Assembly: GCA_020284085.1 (NCBI GenBank)
Contig: JACEVL010000058.1
Coordinates: 570,001-634,000, forward strand
Length of the DNA: 64,000 nt
Direction of reading: 5' to 3'
Source: Aporrectodea caliginosa
Taxonomy: Eukaryota > Annelida > Clitellata > Crassiclitellata > Lumbricidae
Both the position numbers and the translations under genes were made by a program. Of the stretch, positions 12,826 to 24,826 are shown piece by piece. The number at the start of each line of letters is the position of its first letter. Position 1 is the first letter of the stretch. The notes under the pieces are model-generated. The model did not search any database. It was not told where the DNA came from and saw only the letters and a list, made by a program, of their open reading frames with translations.

Positions 12826-13912
12826 TTTCGTAGTAGGTACGAAACTTGGAAGGAATTAAAGCATTTGTGCAAGGCCGTTAGAGCACCGAGATCGAGAAGT
12901 GTGATGGTGGTAAGCAGCTGAATAGGAACTTACAGATACTTAGATGTGGAATTTTCCGTGCTTCAGAACGTTCAGTCCAAGTTGTTTCTGCTGACACCTC
13001 TCACCCTCGAATCCACTGCTACAGCTGAACGAACAAAAGAATTAAGTAATTACTGTAAAAATTTGTAATTAAAAAAATTAAGGAATGAATGAATGAATGA
13101 ATGAATCAATCAATGAAGTAATTAAATAATGAATTTCTTAATGTGAAAATTGACGAGTTAATGAACGAACGAAGAAACAAAAAATAATCATATGGACGGA
13201 CAAACGGATGGATGGCTTTACAGAATGTAGCGTTTCGAATTTGCTATTAACAAACAACGTGACGATGATGATAATAATGATGATCTTTATGATAATGTTG
13301 ATCATGATGATGATCATGATCATCATGTCGAAGACGACGATGACTATTTAAATTTTTATCATTGATAATAATAAGGAATAAGACAGAGAAGAAGATCACA
13401 GCAATACTACTGGTAATGAGGATAATAGGGATGATGATTATGATGATGATGATGGTGGTTATAATGATGAGGGCCCATAGTCAGGCTCTTGGTTGGGTCA
13501 CTTACTGACAATAGGTGATGTTGAGTGACTTGAGCCGATGACAGATTCCTCCGTTCAGACAGTAGGTCTGTTCTTCGCAGACCTTGGAATGAGGTCGCCG
13601 AAATTGACCTGCAACAAACCACGGACAGTGAAAAAGGGGGCAACGTTATCACGACTGTAGAACAAAAGTGAAGGTGGCTTAAAGAGTTGCGGGTAACGGG
13701 GTAGGACCGAGGGGTAACGAGGTCTTATCATACTTATTTTATGATGATCAGGATGATGATTATTATTATTATCATCATCATCATGTTATTATCATTAATC
13801 GATTAGACAAACAGCTAATTCGAATTCTAATCGATCAGCTACAAGATTTAGCTAATTCTACTTCTAACGGTCTAACCTATATATTAGCAGTTGAACTAAT
13901 CGTGCACATCTC

Positions 13913-13915
<3 letters not shown>
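12826..13915. other. Intergenic with GAT/TGA-rich patches
   Basis: (GAAT)n at about 13,085-13,105 and GATGAT-rich runs at 13,265-13,330, 13,430-13,475 and 13,740-13,790. No gene was recognised. Confidence 0.45.
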
Positions 13916-13999
<84 letters not shown>

Positions 14000-14038
14000 T
14001 ATTATTATTATTATTACTATTATTATTATTATTATTGG
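13916..14038. repeat. (TTA)n microsatellite
   Basis: About 120 bp of TTA repeat with rare CTA. A second run lies at about 14,153-14,188, immediately beyond the LINE 3' tail. Confidence 0.96.
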
Positions 14039-14151
14039 TTCTGTTATTATTATTTTTTTTTATGCCCCGAGGTATACAGGATCCCTCAGGGACTTAGAGA
14101 TTACTATATGATGTAATTTGTCTGGAGATGACCCTACTCGTCGGTGTCCTG

Positions 14152-14189
<38 letters not shown>

Positions 14190-14192
14190 AGT

Positions 14193-14698
14193 AGTTTTAT
14201 ATAGCGCCCCTTCAAGACAGTCTACTCAGGAGCGCTCCCAGCCCAACCTCGGTCAAACAGGACAGTCTTAAGGCTAGAGAAGAACTGAACAGAGTGTCCT
14301 ATTGAGGTCAGACGCAGTGCCACCGGAAGCCCATTCCAGGTCACCGGGCCAGCCACAGAGAAGGCGCGGCGCTGTCGGATAGCAGTCCGAGCACGGGGGA
14401 CAAGGAACTCTGCTTGCACCGCTGAGCGTAACGAGCCACGACGCGGAACAGTCACAGTAGGGCAGCAGAGTTCCCGCAGATATGGAGGAGCCAGGCCCTC
14501 AGTGCAGCGCCGGACCAATGCAGAGACCCGGTAGGCAATGCGCTGCGGATAGGGGAGCCAATGGAGGACATCCCGCACGTACCAGGAGACTCGAGAGAAC
14601 TTAGGGATGCGGCCCACAAGGCGGGCAGCCGTGCGCAGGACTCTGTTAAGGCATTTAAGCCGGCAAGCTGGGAGCCCATCGACAAGCTGGGAGCCCAT
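14193..14698 (-). pseudogene. 5'-truncated CR1/L2-type LINE: end of the reverse-transcriptase ORF and 3' tail
   Basis: The minus frame (14,698-14,222) reads LNRVLRTAARLVGRIPK, then VRDVLHWLPYPQRIAYR, GLAPPYLRELC, LRSAVQAEFLVPRAR, RRAFSVAGPVTWNGLP and ends RGWAGSAPE-stop. These are the classic C-terminal landmarks of CR1/L2-like LINE ORF2 (ARL, LHWLP..QRI, LAPxYL, LRS, VPR, RAFS, WNxLP). The stop is followed within about 10 bases by TCTTGAAGGGGCGCTATATA, so the 3' UTR is very short, and then (TAA)n. Only the last 150 or so residues remain, as expected from truncated reverse transcription. The reading frame is intact over this part. Confidence 0.88.
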
Positions 14699-14699
14699 G

Positions 14700-14700
<1 letters not shown>

Positions 14701-14782
<82 letters not shown>

Positions 14783-14794
14783 TACTACTACTAC

Positions 14795-14873
<79 letters not shown>

Positions 14874-14885
14874 ATTATTATTATT
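14701..14885. repeat. (TTA)n microsatellite with (CTA) core
   Basis: About 185 bp of TTA repeat interrupted by (CTA)5-6, directly abutting the truncated 5' end of the LINE fragment. Confidence 0.97.
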
Positions 14886-15526
14886 CAGGCAATAGTGGAT
14901 GCTATTGCATATATACAATCGCGTACATTCAGGAGCTTCACGCTCCAGCCGCAGCAGACGTATAAATAAAAGCATAAATAAACAATGGTGAAAGACGACT
15001 GCTGATAAAGGCGCACAATAAATGGTAACAGATCCTCGGGGTTTGAATCCCCGACAGCAAAGTAGTTAAACCATTGCCAACAAGACTCAATAGACTCTTA
15101 TGTTGCCGACAGATCCTACGGCGCACTGATACGTGTGCTTCGGCCTCTTGACGAGTCGCCTAACTCAGATAACACGGCGCGCACAACAAGAAAACAAGTG
15201 CAGCGCCGAGCTTTCTGGAGCAGAGTCTGCCCCGAGAGACACCCGGGCAACATTTCAATCGCGCCCACAATCAGATAGAGCGCGACGCTCGACTTACCAT
15301 ACCTATGGTATGCGCGTTGAGAGTATGTATATCCACAGGTCTCTCTCTAATCGACAGATACGTGGTATAAATCGAGGTATTTCAAGGGTTCTGCTATGTA
15401 TAGTTACAGCCATCGAACCAACGTTAAGCTTCCTAAAGAGTTTACATACAAATCTATCAACGCTCAGATTGTACTATCAGTGTCGGACTATAGGCCATGT
15501 ATTCTGTACGCTTATAGAAGCACATA

Positions 15527-15645
15527 TATACATACATACATGCATGCAGACATACATACATGCATACATACATACAAACATACATAGGCTACATACACAT
15601 ACATACATGCATACATACATACACACATGCATATATACAGTACAC
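15527..15645. repeat. (CATA)n microsatellite
   Basis: Degenerate CATA tetranucleotide tract with GCATG variants. Confidence 0.9.
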
Positions 15646-17289
15646 AATACAATTTTAAAAACTTATATATAGGCTACAAGCAAAGAATGGAATGAGAGAA
15701 GTTATTGTATTTCAGGGGAACCTAGGGGAGGAAGAGTTAGGGCTAGTCATCGGGGGGAAATGAAGAGCTTAAACTATAGCCAGATCTAGGAAAGCATTAT
15801 TGTCAAACATTGGAAGCTCACGGTTATGGGACCGTGGCCGCAAGGATTCGCACGATTGCTTGATCGGCGGTAACAATTTATCATAGTTGTTGAAAATGGT
15901 AATAACAAACTAAAAAAAACGAAAAAAACATCGTTTTTTCACAAAAATAAAAAACGGAAGTAACGGTTTTAACAGCTAAGCAATTTATGCAACACATGAC
16001 AAGGATTGTGCAGAATACAGTCAGTAACACATTGTTGTAATCCGCATTGTTGCAAAGAGTCTCAAATGAGGGAGAAGATAGAGGTAAGTAGGCCTACTCC
16101 TGGCGTACCAGCCTCCTGATAATTCCATCAAGGGCCTCCCGTTCCTGCCCTCTTGCAAAGCCCACAACACAGACAGTACAATCATGACGTCTTACTTCGA
16201 CTGATCGTGACCTTTGCCCTTGGCTCGTTTGATGTTCCAAGGACGTTGGAAGCGAGGCACTGAAACAGTCCGCTGTCTCTCAGGCCAACCCGGCGAATTC
16301 TTAACCGCGAACCATCTCTGTAATGTAACATTATAATGTAACATGCAATGTTATTGTAGTGTGGTCGTCAATGTATATAGAGCCACTATAGGAAGAAACT
16401 TCTCAGAGGGAGATCGAACCAGTAGTGTAATGCATCATTTGAGATAACTGTAACGCGTTACAATCACTCCTCGGATGAACACTCGGAAGATAAAAACTGT
16501 CAAGAGAGTTTCTTGAAAAGACGATCTCAACAGCATGCAGTGTCTGGTAAGAAAGACACTTCAGTGTGGCTAGCTCCGTGAAGAGTTAGCGTGCTAGAGC
16601 TCCGTGAAGACTACCTCGAAATCGGGTAATAAGAGGCACCACAATATAGTGTGGATAGGCCACCATGGGTCGGGTTCCCCGCCTCTTACTTCAAAAGTAA
16701 TTTCGGAGTATTCAGGACACCTTTAATTTAAAAAAGATTAGACTAGCCTATATGTGCATCTGCATGTCTATGCAACTCGCATTGCGAGTCTAGCCAATAA
16801 AGCCATGCATGAACCACGAGAAGTGTTCAAAATAATTTCTTCCAACGTTAACGGCCTTTGATGTCAAAAGACGACGTTAAACTGTGGACACTTTCTCGTG
16901 TGTGCGTCATGATTTTCCATCTGTTTGTTACGGCCAAGAGACCAAGAGTTTCCGAAACATTTGTAGGGCCTATCTAATGCAAAGTGTGTAGGTTATAGTT
17001 CGTTAGCTAATGCGAATGTGCTTTTCACTATCACCATCATTATTATGTTTACCATTTCTATCTCGGGTTATTATTATTAGTTGTTATTATCATTGTTATT
17101 ACTACTACTGCTGCTACTACTCAAGCATGCGTTTATGTAGCGTCTTAACTTTTGCAGTGGAAATAATCTTGAAAAATACCGGAAGCCAATATATTAAAAG
17201 CAGCCATATATTCTGCAGACACTGCCATGCTCCGTGACCTTTGCCATTTGACACAAGCAATGACCTCATCGGATAAAGCCTAACGTCTC

Positions 17290-17290
<1 letters not shown>
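15646..17290. other. Intergenic, no confident gene
   Basis: A minus-strand stretch near 16,105-16,200 reads HDCTVCVVGFARGQEREALD and could be a coding fragment, but no family or splice partner was recognised. Short duplicated phrases (GCTAGCTCCGTGAAGA / TAGAGCTCCGTGAAGA) lie at about 16,569-16,610. Confidence 0.35.
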
Positions 17291-17632
<342 letters not shown>

Positions 17633-17699
17633 TCTCCTCATAATACCAACCGGCGTTGTCAAATGATCACATTAGCTCGTTAATGGCTCCAGCAGTGGC

Positions 17700-17930
17700 T
17701 GCCAGACCTCTTTTCAAGAGGAGGCACAAGAGGAGGCAAAATGTACCCATGGAGCAAACAAGAGGAGGCAAAATTTATCCATGGAGCAATAGACGAAAAT
17801 CGTAGACTTTTTTTTCCTGACGACCTTTTTTTTAGGGGTAGTATAATTCACAGCAATTACTTTTTAAGCATGTCTGAAACTAACAGTTGCTTTTTCAGCA
17901 TGTCTGAAACTAACAGTTGCAAAGCTTCTG
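17700..17930. repeat. Short tandem duplications
   Basis: 'AAGAGGAGGCAAAAT.TACCCATGGAGCAA' occurs twice at about 17,728-17,789. A 27-bp unit (AGCATGTCTGAAACTAACAG plus TTGCTTTTC) is duplicated at about 17,868-17,924. Confidence 0.8.
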
Positions 17931-18042
17931 CCGCCATTATTTTAAGTATAGAGAACATCAGTATGTGAACGTAAAAATTTTACGAGCATGAAATTGTGAG
18001 AAGTTCACATAAGTTATGAGTTCAACTTGTCTTTCCATAATC

Positions 18043-18194
18043 AGGGGCTTCTATCCCTATACACGGTGGGCTCAAGTTGAGCCCAGTGAAAAACAGGGGG
18101 GAGTGTTTCTTTTACAAGTTACAGATCTCTTCACTCACAGTAGGGGGGAAGGAGAGGGATTGAGCCCGGTTGTTTAGGGGGGATAGAAGCCCCT
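18043..18194. mobile_element. Small MITE with 15-bp inverted ends
   Basis: AGGGGCTTCTATCCC at 18,043-18,057 pairs perfectly with GGGATAGAAGCCCCT at 18,180-18,194. The 150-bp body has no coding capacity but contains the palindrome GGGCTCAAGTTGAGCCC. No clear target duplication was seen. Confidence 0.72.
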
Positions 18195-19495
18195 TACAAA
18201 GTTACCATAATTACTATTTACTAATCCTAACGGTATAACGGTTAAACCCTAGTTTACGTTGCTAAATTATTTTACATTGTTGCTTTAAAATGGAAGCTGC
18301 AGGGATTGATGAGAATGATTTCTTGCCTAAATGGAAGTTTGATTAAATAGAAGCTGGATGATGGAAATAATTGTTTCCGTAAGTATATAAAGTTGGATTG
18401 ATGAAACTAGGTCTTTTCTTCAAGAGAAGCTTCGTTACTAATTATAACTAATAACCATAGGCGTTATTACTAATAACCTGTCGTTACCTGTGTATTTCTT
18501 CGCTGGCTTTTGGCTGGCAAAAGATAGCACAATCTGTCGAAGTTTCTTATTTGGCGGCCCCGCAGACATAATAATGACTATTGACGAATTGACGAATGAG
18601 TCGGAATGACGATAATACACAATAATTCGATTAGTACAATTTACTTGAAAAATACTGAAGTTAGGCGTTTGTTACCGGAAACGAAAACTGTGTCTGTGTG
18701 TCAGGAAATAGTATACGCCGTACGGTACAACATTCGCTTGAACAGTGCAGTAAGTAAGTAAATTGCATGCAGATTTGTATGGCGATGGAGTTCGGGCAAG
18801 AGGAGGCAAATACGGGAAAATCCAAGAGGAGGCAACTGCCTCCTCCTGCCTTCATGTGGCTACGCCTATGGGCTCCAGTCAGCACCAAACATTTCGAATT
18901 AGAGGAAATTGCTCTAAAGACGCCAGACGTTTTGCAGATTAAGCCAAGTGGTAGAATTTATCGTATAACAGATATGAAAGTTAATTAGAAATGTCACAAA
19001 TTACCGGAATGGAATTGTTAACAAAATGGTCGAATTTATACGAAGCTGTCACAAAAGAGTTCGGCCTAAGTACTGCGCAGCGATACAAAGCCAGACGTTC
19101 AACGGACTACTTAGGCAAATGTTGGTCGTAAATTTTGATATTTTTCGTCTTATTCTCAGCCTAAGGCGTTTTCTTTAATTATAATTGTTATTAATCTCTG
19201 GGCATTTCCATGCGAAACAACAATTTTAACCGTTTAATTTCTTGGATTGCGGTTAAAAATTGAAATAAATATAGTTCTGCTTGGAAGGAAGTCACGTAGA
19301 CATAAATAGGCTACGTCTGAGCTTATTTAGGTTCACCAAAAGTTCATTGTGTTATTACGTCAATTTGGAAGTTGCGGGCTCGCTACGTAATTTTTTGCGC
19401 TGAAGAATTAATAATAATAATAATAATAACAATATCTTTTCTTTAATAAGCGCCTGACAAACGCACTGCGCTGTACATTTACATGTTATGCAATT
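18195..19495. other. Intergenic, no gene recognised
   Basis: At about 18,320-18,410 the phrase TAAATAGAAGCTGGATGATG resembles the minisatellite inside the hAT element at 40.8-41.0 kb. Probable mobile-element debris carries AGAGGAGGCAA words at about 18,800-18,840, as at 17.7 kb. Confidence 0.4.
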
Positions 19496-19640
19496 TAAAT
19501 CTTAATTACTAACAGAACAGACAGCCTGCAATATAACGGCGCTAATAGCAGCCTACAAAGCATATCCGCCCAACGGGGGCTCGAACTCAGTACCCTCTCG
19601 GTCTCTGTGCCAGATGTTATCCAATGCGCCACGCCCCCAT
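19495..19640 (-). repeat. SINE-B copy
   Basis: Minus orientation: ACTAACAGAACAGACAGCC, CCAACGGGGGCTCGAACTC (reverse B box) and GATGTTATCCAATGCGCCAC match the copies at 11.3 and 54.9 kb. Confidence 0.8.
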
Positions 19641-19823
19641 TGCTTATTTCTGCAGCCAAAAACAATTTTCAAACCACTTTTAAAATCCGTCCGTTAAAAT
19701 TAAAATAGCGCCTACTCGATAAAACTAGGTCTATTCAAATCTTGATATTGACCTGGTTGCTGCCTTGAGTATTGTACGTTGGCGCTATAGAAGTTTACGA
19801 CTAATTCCTGTTGCCGTGCTAAC

Positions 19824-22595
19824 CTGGTATTTTTCCACCGCATTCTGCCTACGCGTGGAATGGCGACGCCATCTTTGAACCACGTGACCTTCGGCTTTGG
19901 TCTTCCGGTCACCCGACATTTGAGATCGAGTCTTTTGCCGACGGTTAGTTCGACGACCTGCGGCCAGACCTCGGCCCTTGGAGACCTTCCTACACAGAAA
20001 CGAACCATCGGTTGAGATCACATTAGAGTTTGTTTTCGTCTTGTTATCAATCAGGTTGGACGGAAGTGTCTAGCTGCAGGTCACAATGGCTGGTCTGCGT
20101 TACCAGGAAAAGTCAGTCATGCAGTCAGTCATTGGCCATTGCGTAGTCAGTCAGTCAATCAAGTCAGTCAATCGGTCAGTCAGTCAATCAGACAGTCAGT
20201 CAGTCAATCATTCGGTCAATCAGTCAGTCAATCAGTCAGTCAATCAATCAGTCAGTCAGTCAATCAGTCAGTCAATCAATCAGTCAGTCAGTCAATCAGT
20301 CAGTCAGTCAATCAGTCAGTCAGTCAGTCAATGAATCAGTAAATAAGTCAGTCAGTCAGTCAGTCTATCAGTCAGTGTCTCAGTCAGTCAATCAGTTAGT
20401 CATTCAGTCAGTCAGTCAATCATTCAGTCAGTCAGGCAGTCAGGCAATGTCAGCCTGTCCCAGCTACACCCTTTACAGAAGTTGTCGTGAAATCCCAAAC
20501 ACGCTACTTCATCACCTGGAACCAAACTCAGTTTGACAGCCGTTTTGGGGCAGCTAATGGACGACCTTTTGATGTTACGATTACGACCGACAAATGGTCT
20601 TTGTCAGGTCGCAATCGTAGAATCAAGATCCTAAACAACCAAGTTGTGTGAACCAGCTTTTTCGTAGGAGCTCAGTTAAAAAAACGGCAAATAGGTGTGG
20701 TCAGATTCGGCTTCAATGCTTAGCGCGAAATACTTATCCAGCTATACACATACTTGCTCCTTACTTGCTGGCCTTCCTCTTGGGGTTCTGGGGCGACTAG
20801 ATCGAGTTCTACGCTCGGCTGCTCGTCTCATTGGACGACTACCTAAGTTCTCTCCTGTCTCTGCATACATACGTGATGTGTTGCACTGGCTGCCTATCTC
20901 TCAGCGGATCTCATACCGCACTGCTGCTGTGGTTTCTCGCTGCGTTCTTGGCTGTGCTCCATCTTACTTGCGTGATCTTTGCCGCCCAGTGTCCGACGTT
21001 GCAGCGCGTCGGGCGCTTCGTTCTACCACGAGGGGTGAGCTCCTAGTTCCACGGGTACGCTTGGCTATTAAGCAGCGCCGTGCTTTCTCGGTTGTGGACC
21101 TTCCATCTGGAATGACCTCGCGCTTAAGCTCCGCTCATTACTTGTGAGCCATCCGGCAGGGTTCTACAAGTCCCTCAAGTCTTTTTTCGTTAGTCGTGGC
21201 TGGGCCTGGAGCGCTTCTGAGTAGCTTCTTGAAGAGGCGCTATATAAATGCTCGGAAAGAATGAATGAATGAATGAATGAATGAATGAATACATGGATAC
21301 ATACATGCCTACAAAAAATGAGACGACTAACAGGCTTATCCGCTGTTTAACGACTCCGGGGCTTTTATAGTCGACGACCTTGCTGGAAGATACAGAAGAT
21401 TGAAACATTGAACGAAATGATGAATTGCCTATATAACTTCGGTGACGGCGATTTAGAGGTGTAAAGCATTTTGGGATCTGTCTTCTAACGATAGTTTCAA
21501 ACTGTCTTAAAATGCACTTAATTCTTTGATAGCCTACTATTAAGTGTCTTGATACATAGGCCTACATATATATGTATACGTGGATACATTCATATATACA
21601 TACACAGATACATACATAATATACATGCAAGCATACATACACATACTTACTTACTTACTTACGTGCATACATGAATACATATATGCATACATACTTGAAC
21701 AGACACTAATACACATACATACGTGCATGCATACGTACATAATTACGCATACATACATACATAGTACATACATACATAGTACATACATACATAGTACATA
21801 CATGCATACATATATACATACATACATGCATACATACATACATACATACATACATACATACACACATGCATGCATACATACATACATACATACATACATA
21901 CATACATACATACATACATACATACATACATACATACATACACACATGCATACATGCATACATACATACATACATACATACATACATACATACATAGGGC
22001 CTACATACATACACACATGCATGAATACACAATTATTACACATGCATACATGCATACGTGTATACAGACCGCATTTGGAGCAGCTGTAGCTCTTCACAGT
22101 CCTGAGCAGACTTTCCGTCGCGATCCGTGGCAGACCGGAAGCCTTGACGGTCGTCGTCAGCCAGTGGCCCCTCAGCCGGACCTGTCCTCTCCCTTGAGCA
22201 TCGTCTACGAAGACCACATAACGAGATCCAGACCGAACGATCGATCGAAGACACTCCTCGAAATGGGAGTGGCCACTGTTCAGTTCATCCGAGAAATACA
22301 CAACGAGGGTCGATGACCGGTTGGACTCCATCACCGGATGATACACACCCTTGAGAACCCGCTCAACGTTGAACACCACTCCCTGAGTCCTGTTCGCAGC
22401 GTCGAACCCCAGCACCCGACGAGCCTGGGCGCCCAGTATCAGACTAGCGCGTACCGTCCGGGACGCGAGGTCCTCGAAACCAGATCGCGGGCGACGACAG
22501 GGGTAATCCGCGGTTAGACACAGTGGGGGCACTACCTGCATGACCACCCAACATGCGAATGTGAGTAGCACCCGGTTCCATGGCCCGCTCACCAT
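19824..22595 (-). CDS. Neuregulin-like secreted ligand, first two coding exons (incomplete)
   Basis: Exon 1 (22,595-22,070) starts MVSGPWNRVLLTFACWVVMQ, a signal peptide with likely cleavage after LTA near residue 29. It continues with a domain carrying VFNVERVLKGVYHPV, a Cys, SRYVVFVDDA and TVKSYSCSKCG. This order (strand-rich 'VxVxxVxKG', Cys, 'SRYIFF', 'VxRxLCKRC') matches the N-terminal domain of GGF2-type neuregulins, which also precedes an Ig domain. Exon 2 (19,989-19,824) joins in phase (GT at 22,069; AG at 19,990-19,991). It encodes the first half of an Ig domain (VGKRLDLKCRVTGRPKPKVTWFKDG without its second Cys) and ends in phase 2 at GTTAGC. The second Ig half and EGF domain were not found; they should lie to the left, possibly outside the window. 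The agrin NtA domain is a possible alternative for the first domain. Two NxS/T sequons are present. Confidence 0.62.
20105..20440. repeat. (CAGT)n/(CAAT)n microsatellite
   Basis: About 330 bp of CAGT with CAAT variants lies just upstream of the Ig-half exon in the neuregulin-like intron. The Ser-Gln-Val frames it produces are artefacts. Confidence 0.95.
20750..21255 (+). pseudogene. 5'-truncated CR1/L2-type LINE, frameshifted, with 3' tail
   Basis: The plus frame reads LDRVLRSAARLIGRLPKFSP, then IRDVLHWLPISQRISYR, CAPSYLRDLCRP, LRSTTRGELLVPRVR and RRAFSVV. A single-base shift near 21,100 then moves the remainder (IWNDLALKLRS ... RGWAWSASE-stop) to another frame. The same landmarks and C-terminal RGWAxSAxE occur in the 14.2-kb copy. 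The tail GGCGCTATATAAATG is followed by (AATG)n. It lies inside the intron of the neuregulin-like gene, opposite in orientation. Confidence 0.88.
21560..22062. repeat. (CATA)n microsatellite next to an exon
   Basis: About 500 bp of CATA tetranucleotide ends immediately beside the donor of exon 1 of the neuregulin-like gene (donor at 22,069). In the sense direction the intron therefore starts with a long TATG repeat. Confidence 0.95.
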
Positions 22596-22641
22596 TGCGA
22601 GAAACCAATCTCTAGGTAACCGGTAAGTTTAGCTTTAGAAC

Positions 22642-22716
22642 CATACGCGGCATCTTATGGCACCATCATACGCGGCATCTTATGGCACCATCATACGCGG
22701 CATCTTATGGCACCAT
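22642..22716. repeat. 25-bp tandem repeat, 3 copies
   Basis: CATACGCGGCATCTTATGGC plus ACCAT is repeated perfectly at 22,642, 22,667 and 22,692. It lies 47-121 bp upstream of the neuregulin-like start codon, in the likely 5' UTR or promoter. Confidence 0.95.
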
Positions 22717-23019
22717 GACTTTAGTCGTTTTAGCTCTTTGGAGGTCATTCCTCGTCTCTCGCATCTCCCGCTTCTGTCTGCTACATCTGGCAGGAAACGG
22801 CTTCGTTACATACGCGAGAAGAGCTGACGGCGGACTGTTTTAGACCATGCAGCGTTTAGTGTATACGGCTATATTGGGCGCATTGGGCTTTGTGCTGCAA
22901 GCGATTGCTGCATGCTTCCATTATGTGTAGGCAGTCACCGACAAAAGATTTCATTCGTGAAAGTCTTTGCCCGGCGGGTGTAGCGGTCTTTTATCCCGAT
23001 TCAGGCTTATCGTAATCGT

Positions 23020-23105
23020 AATCGAAAGCTCCAAACTACAAAAGCGCCACTCGAAAGTTGAAACGCAGGGCACCGTCTTATTTACGAACTAACTCTTCTT
23101 AGTGA
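23020..23105 (-). repeat. Repeat-D 3' end
   Basis: ATCGTAATCGTAATCGAAAGC, a degenerate 'GCGCCACTCGAAAGTTGAAA', and CAGGGCACCGTCTTATTTAC match the Repeat-D end in reverse. Confidence 0.6.
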
Positions 23106-23384
23106 AATAAAACGTTCGGTTGCTGGAGTGGAATTTTTGTGCCTAATTTCGTTCTCAACTTGAGACTTACCTTTTCAAACTGCGTATCCACCTCAGATGC
23201 AGGATTTGAAGTTTGACAATTAAAATAGTTTTAATTCTAAAACGAATAATATCGTTAAAGAAAATCTGACAGGAAAGGAGGAATTTACTGTCTGCTGATA
23301 AACGTCGCATTTCTTTCACCTTTGTTTCATAACTTAGGCCTATTGTGTTTCGCGACCATTCAAATCTGATCTAATTGGGACATA

Positions 23385-23625
23385 AAGTGGCCGACTGGTT
23401 AGAGCGGTTGTGGTGTAACGCGGAGAGTACGGGTTCGATCCTCGTCCGAGGGCTGTAACTGCATATATATAGGGATCGTGAGCAAGTCCTTCGCGTACAT
23501 TATTGCTCTCCTATATAATTGAATATGTGCCGCCGAGGCGTGTGCACTTCTGAGCTTTGGGACACCTTTGGAAGAAGGGCGATATCAAAATGCAGTTGTA
23601 TTGTAAACGGAGAATCCTTTACCTT
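23385..23625 (+). repeat. SINE-A copy, plus orientation
   Basis: It begins AGTGGCCGACTGGTTAGAGC (A-box-like), with B-box GGGTTCGATCC, then AGCAAGTCCTTCGCG, GTGCACTTCTGAGCTTTGG and the end ATCAAAATGCAGTTGTATTG. This is the clearest full-length copy. A real tRNA gene is unlikely, given the attached 170-bp body that other copies share. Confidence 0.82.
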
Positions 23626-24038
23626 ACTTAAATCATTCAGTTCACTCAAATCTTTCAAACAGTTCAGCCAACCTTTCGTGCAATCTGCGACATGAACTTC
23701 TTCTAATTTCTTTGCATCTATTTCGCAATTAGCGGTTGAAGACCATTCTGTCCGAGCATGGACTTCTGAATCCACTAGGTCGGGAGCTGTCAGCAACGTT
23801 CTTGAATGCCTCTTCGAACTTGACAGGTTTAAAAAATGGGTTGAATTTTCTGAAACAGCGTACTAAATCAACCGAAAGCTTATGAGGATTGATCTTCTGA
23901 GAAAGGTTTTTTGAAACTATAGTCTGATAAATCTTCATTTGGTTTAGTCAACTGTTTCATAAACCTATAACATTCAGAACTTGATATTAATATTTACGCC
24001 CAAAGAAGAAAACGATTTTTCCTGTTGACAATCCCGCC

Positions 24039-24039
<1 letters not shown>

Positions 24040-24120
<81 letters not shown>

Positions 24121-24153
24121 GGCCAACTATATATATATATACATATCTATATA

Positions 24154-24185
<32 letters not shown>
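24040..24185. repeat. (TA)n microsatellite, two blocks around GTTGGCCAAC
   Basis: (TA)n runs at about 24,042-24,118 and 24,126-24,184 are separated by the palindrome GTTGGCCAAC and preceded by CCAAC. The whole block can form a large hairpin. Confidence 0.95.
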
Positions 24186-24187
<2 letters not shown>

Positions 24188-24199
24188 CCTAATACGCTA

Positions 24200-24826
24200 A
24201 GTAAACAGAATTAAGTCAGGTTGTTCGACGAAGAGTCTCTATAGATATTCTAGATTATTCTAGATAATTTATGTCTGTAGACATGTTCACATAAAACAAC
24301 CGATGATCCGCTAATAAAAGTATAATTTGACCAAACTGATGTGACCCATGGCACAAGAGCCTCTTAAGGTTTCCATTTGGGAGCGTTAGTCCCTTAAGGG
24401 GGTTTATGTTTCAGTTGTCGAAACAGCTGGGTTTAGAAAATTTTACACATCACAAAGGTACACGAAAGCAGATAAAAATCCAGTGTTATTAATTCACTGT
24501 GCACGAAACAATCGACAATTCATGGGGTATTTCTGGTTTCCTAACCCCTCCAATATTTTCAGTTACTTATCTGAGGGGTTATAAAAGATGAGTTAGGGGA
24601 TTGAACCACCAACCAGAGGCGAAAATCTATACATAACTTTGGGGGGGCAGATTCTACAAGGGCCGGATTTGGGGGGGGACAGAAGGACTTAAGTCAAAAC
24701 TTGGGGTGGACAGTCCCCTATGTCCCCCATGATTTACGCCACTGCCACCAACCCCCACAAGTAAAACACTGGGATTTACACAGAAACATGTTGACAAAGG
24801 AAAACCCTGTCCGCCCAAATCTATCA
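24200..24826. other. Spacer or 3' UTR of the LRAT-type gene
   Basis: No exon was recognised. A small hairpin (TAACCCCTC ... GAGGGGTTA) lies at about 24,542-24,581. Confidence 0.4.

Noticed and set aside
14561..14975. Poly-Tyr, poly-Ile and poly-Asn frames
   Set aside because: Translation of (TTA)n next to a LINE fragment.
21580..22062. YIHT and YVCM repeat frames, including the read-through of the ligand exon to 314 residues
   Set aside because: Tetranucleotide repeat. The ligand exon is ended by a donor at 22,069 whose phase fits the Ig exon.
23387..23460. Functional tRNA gene
   Set aside because: A and B boxes are present, but the sequence continues into a body shared by six other copies, so it is a SINE.
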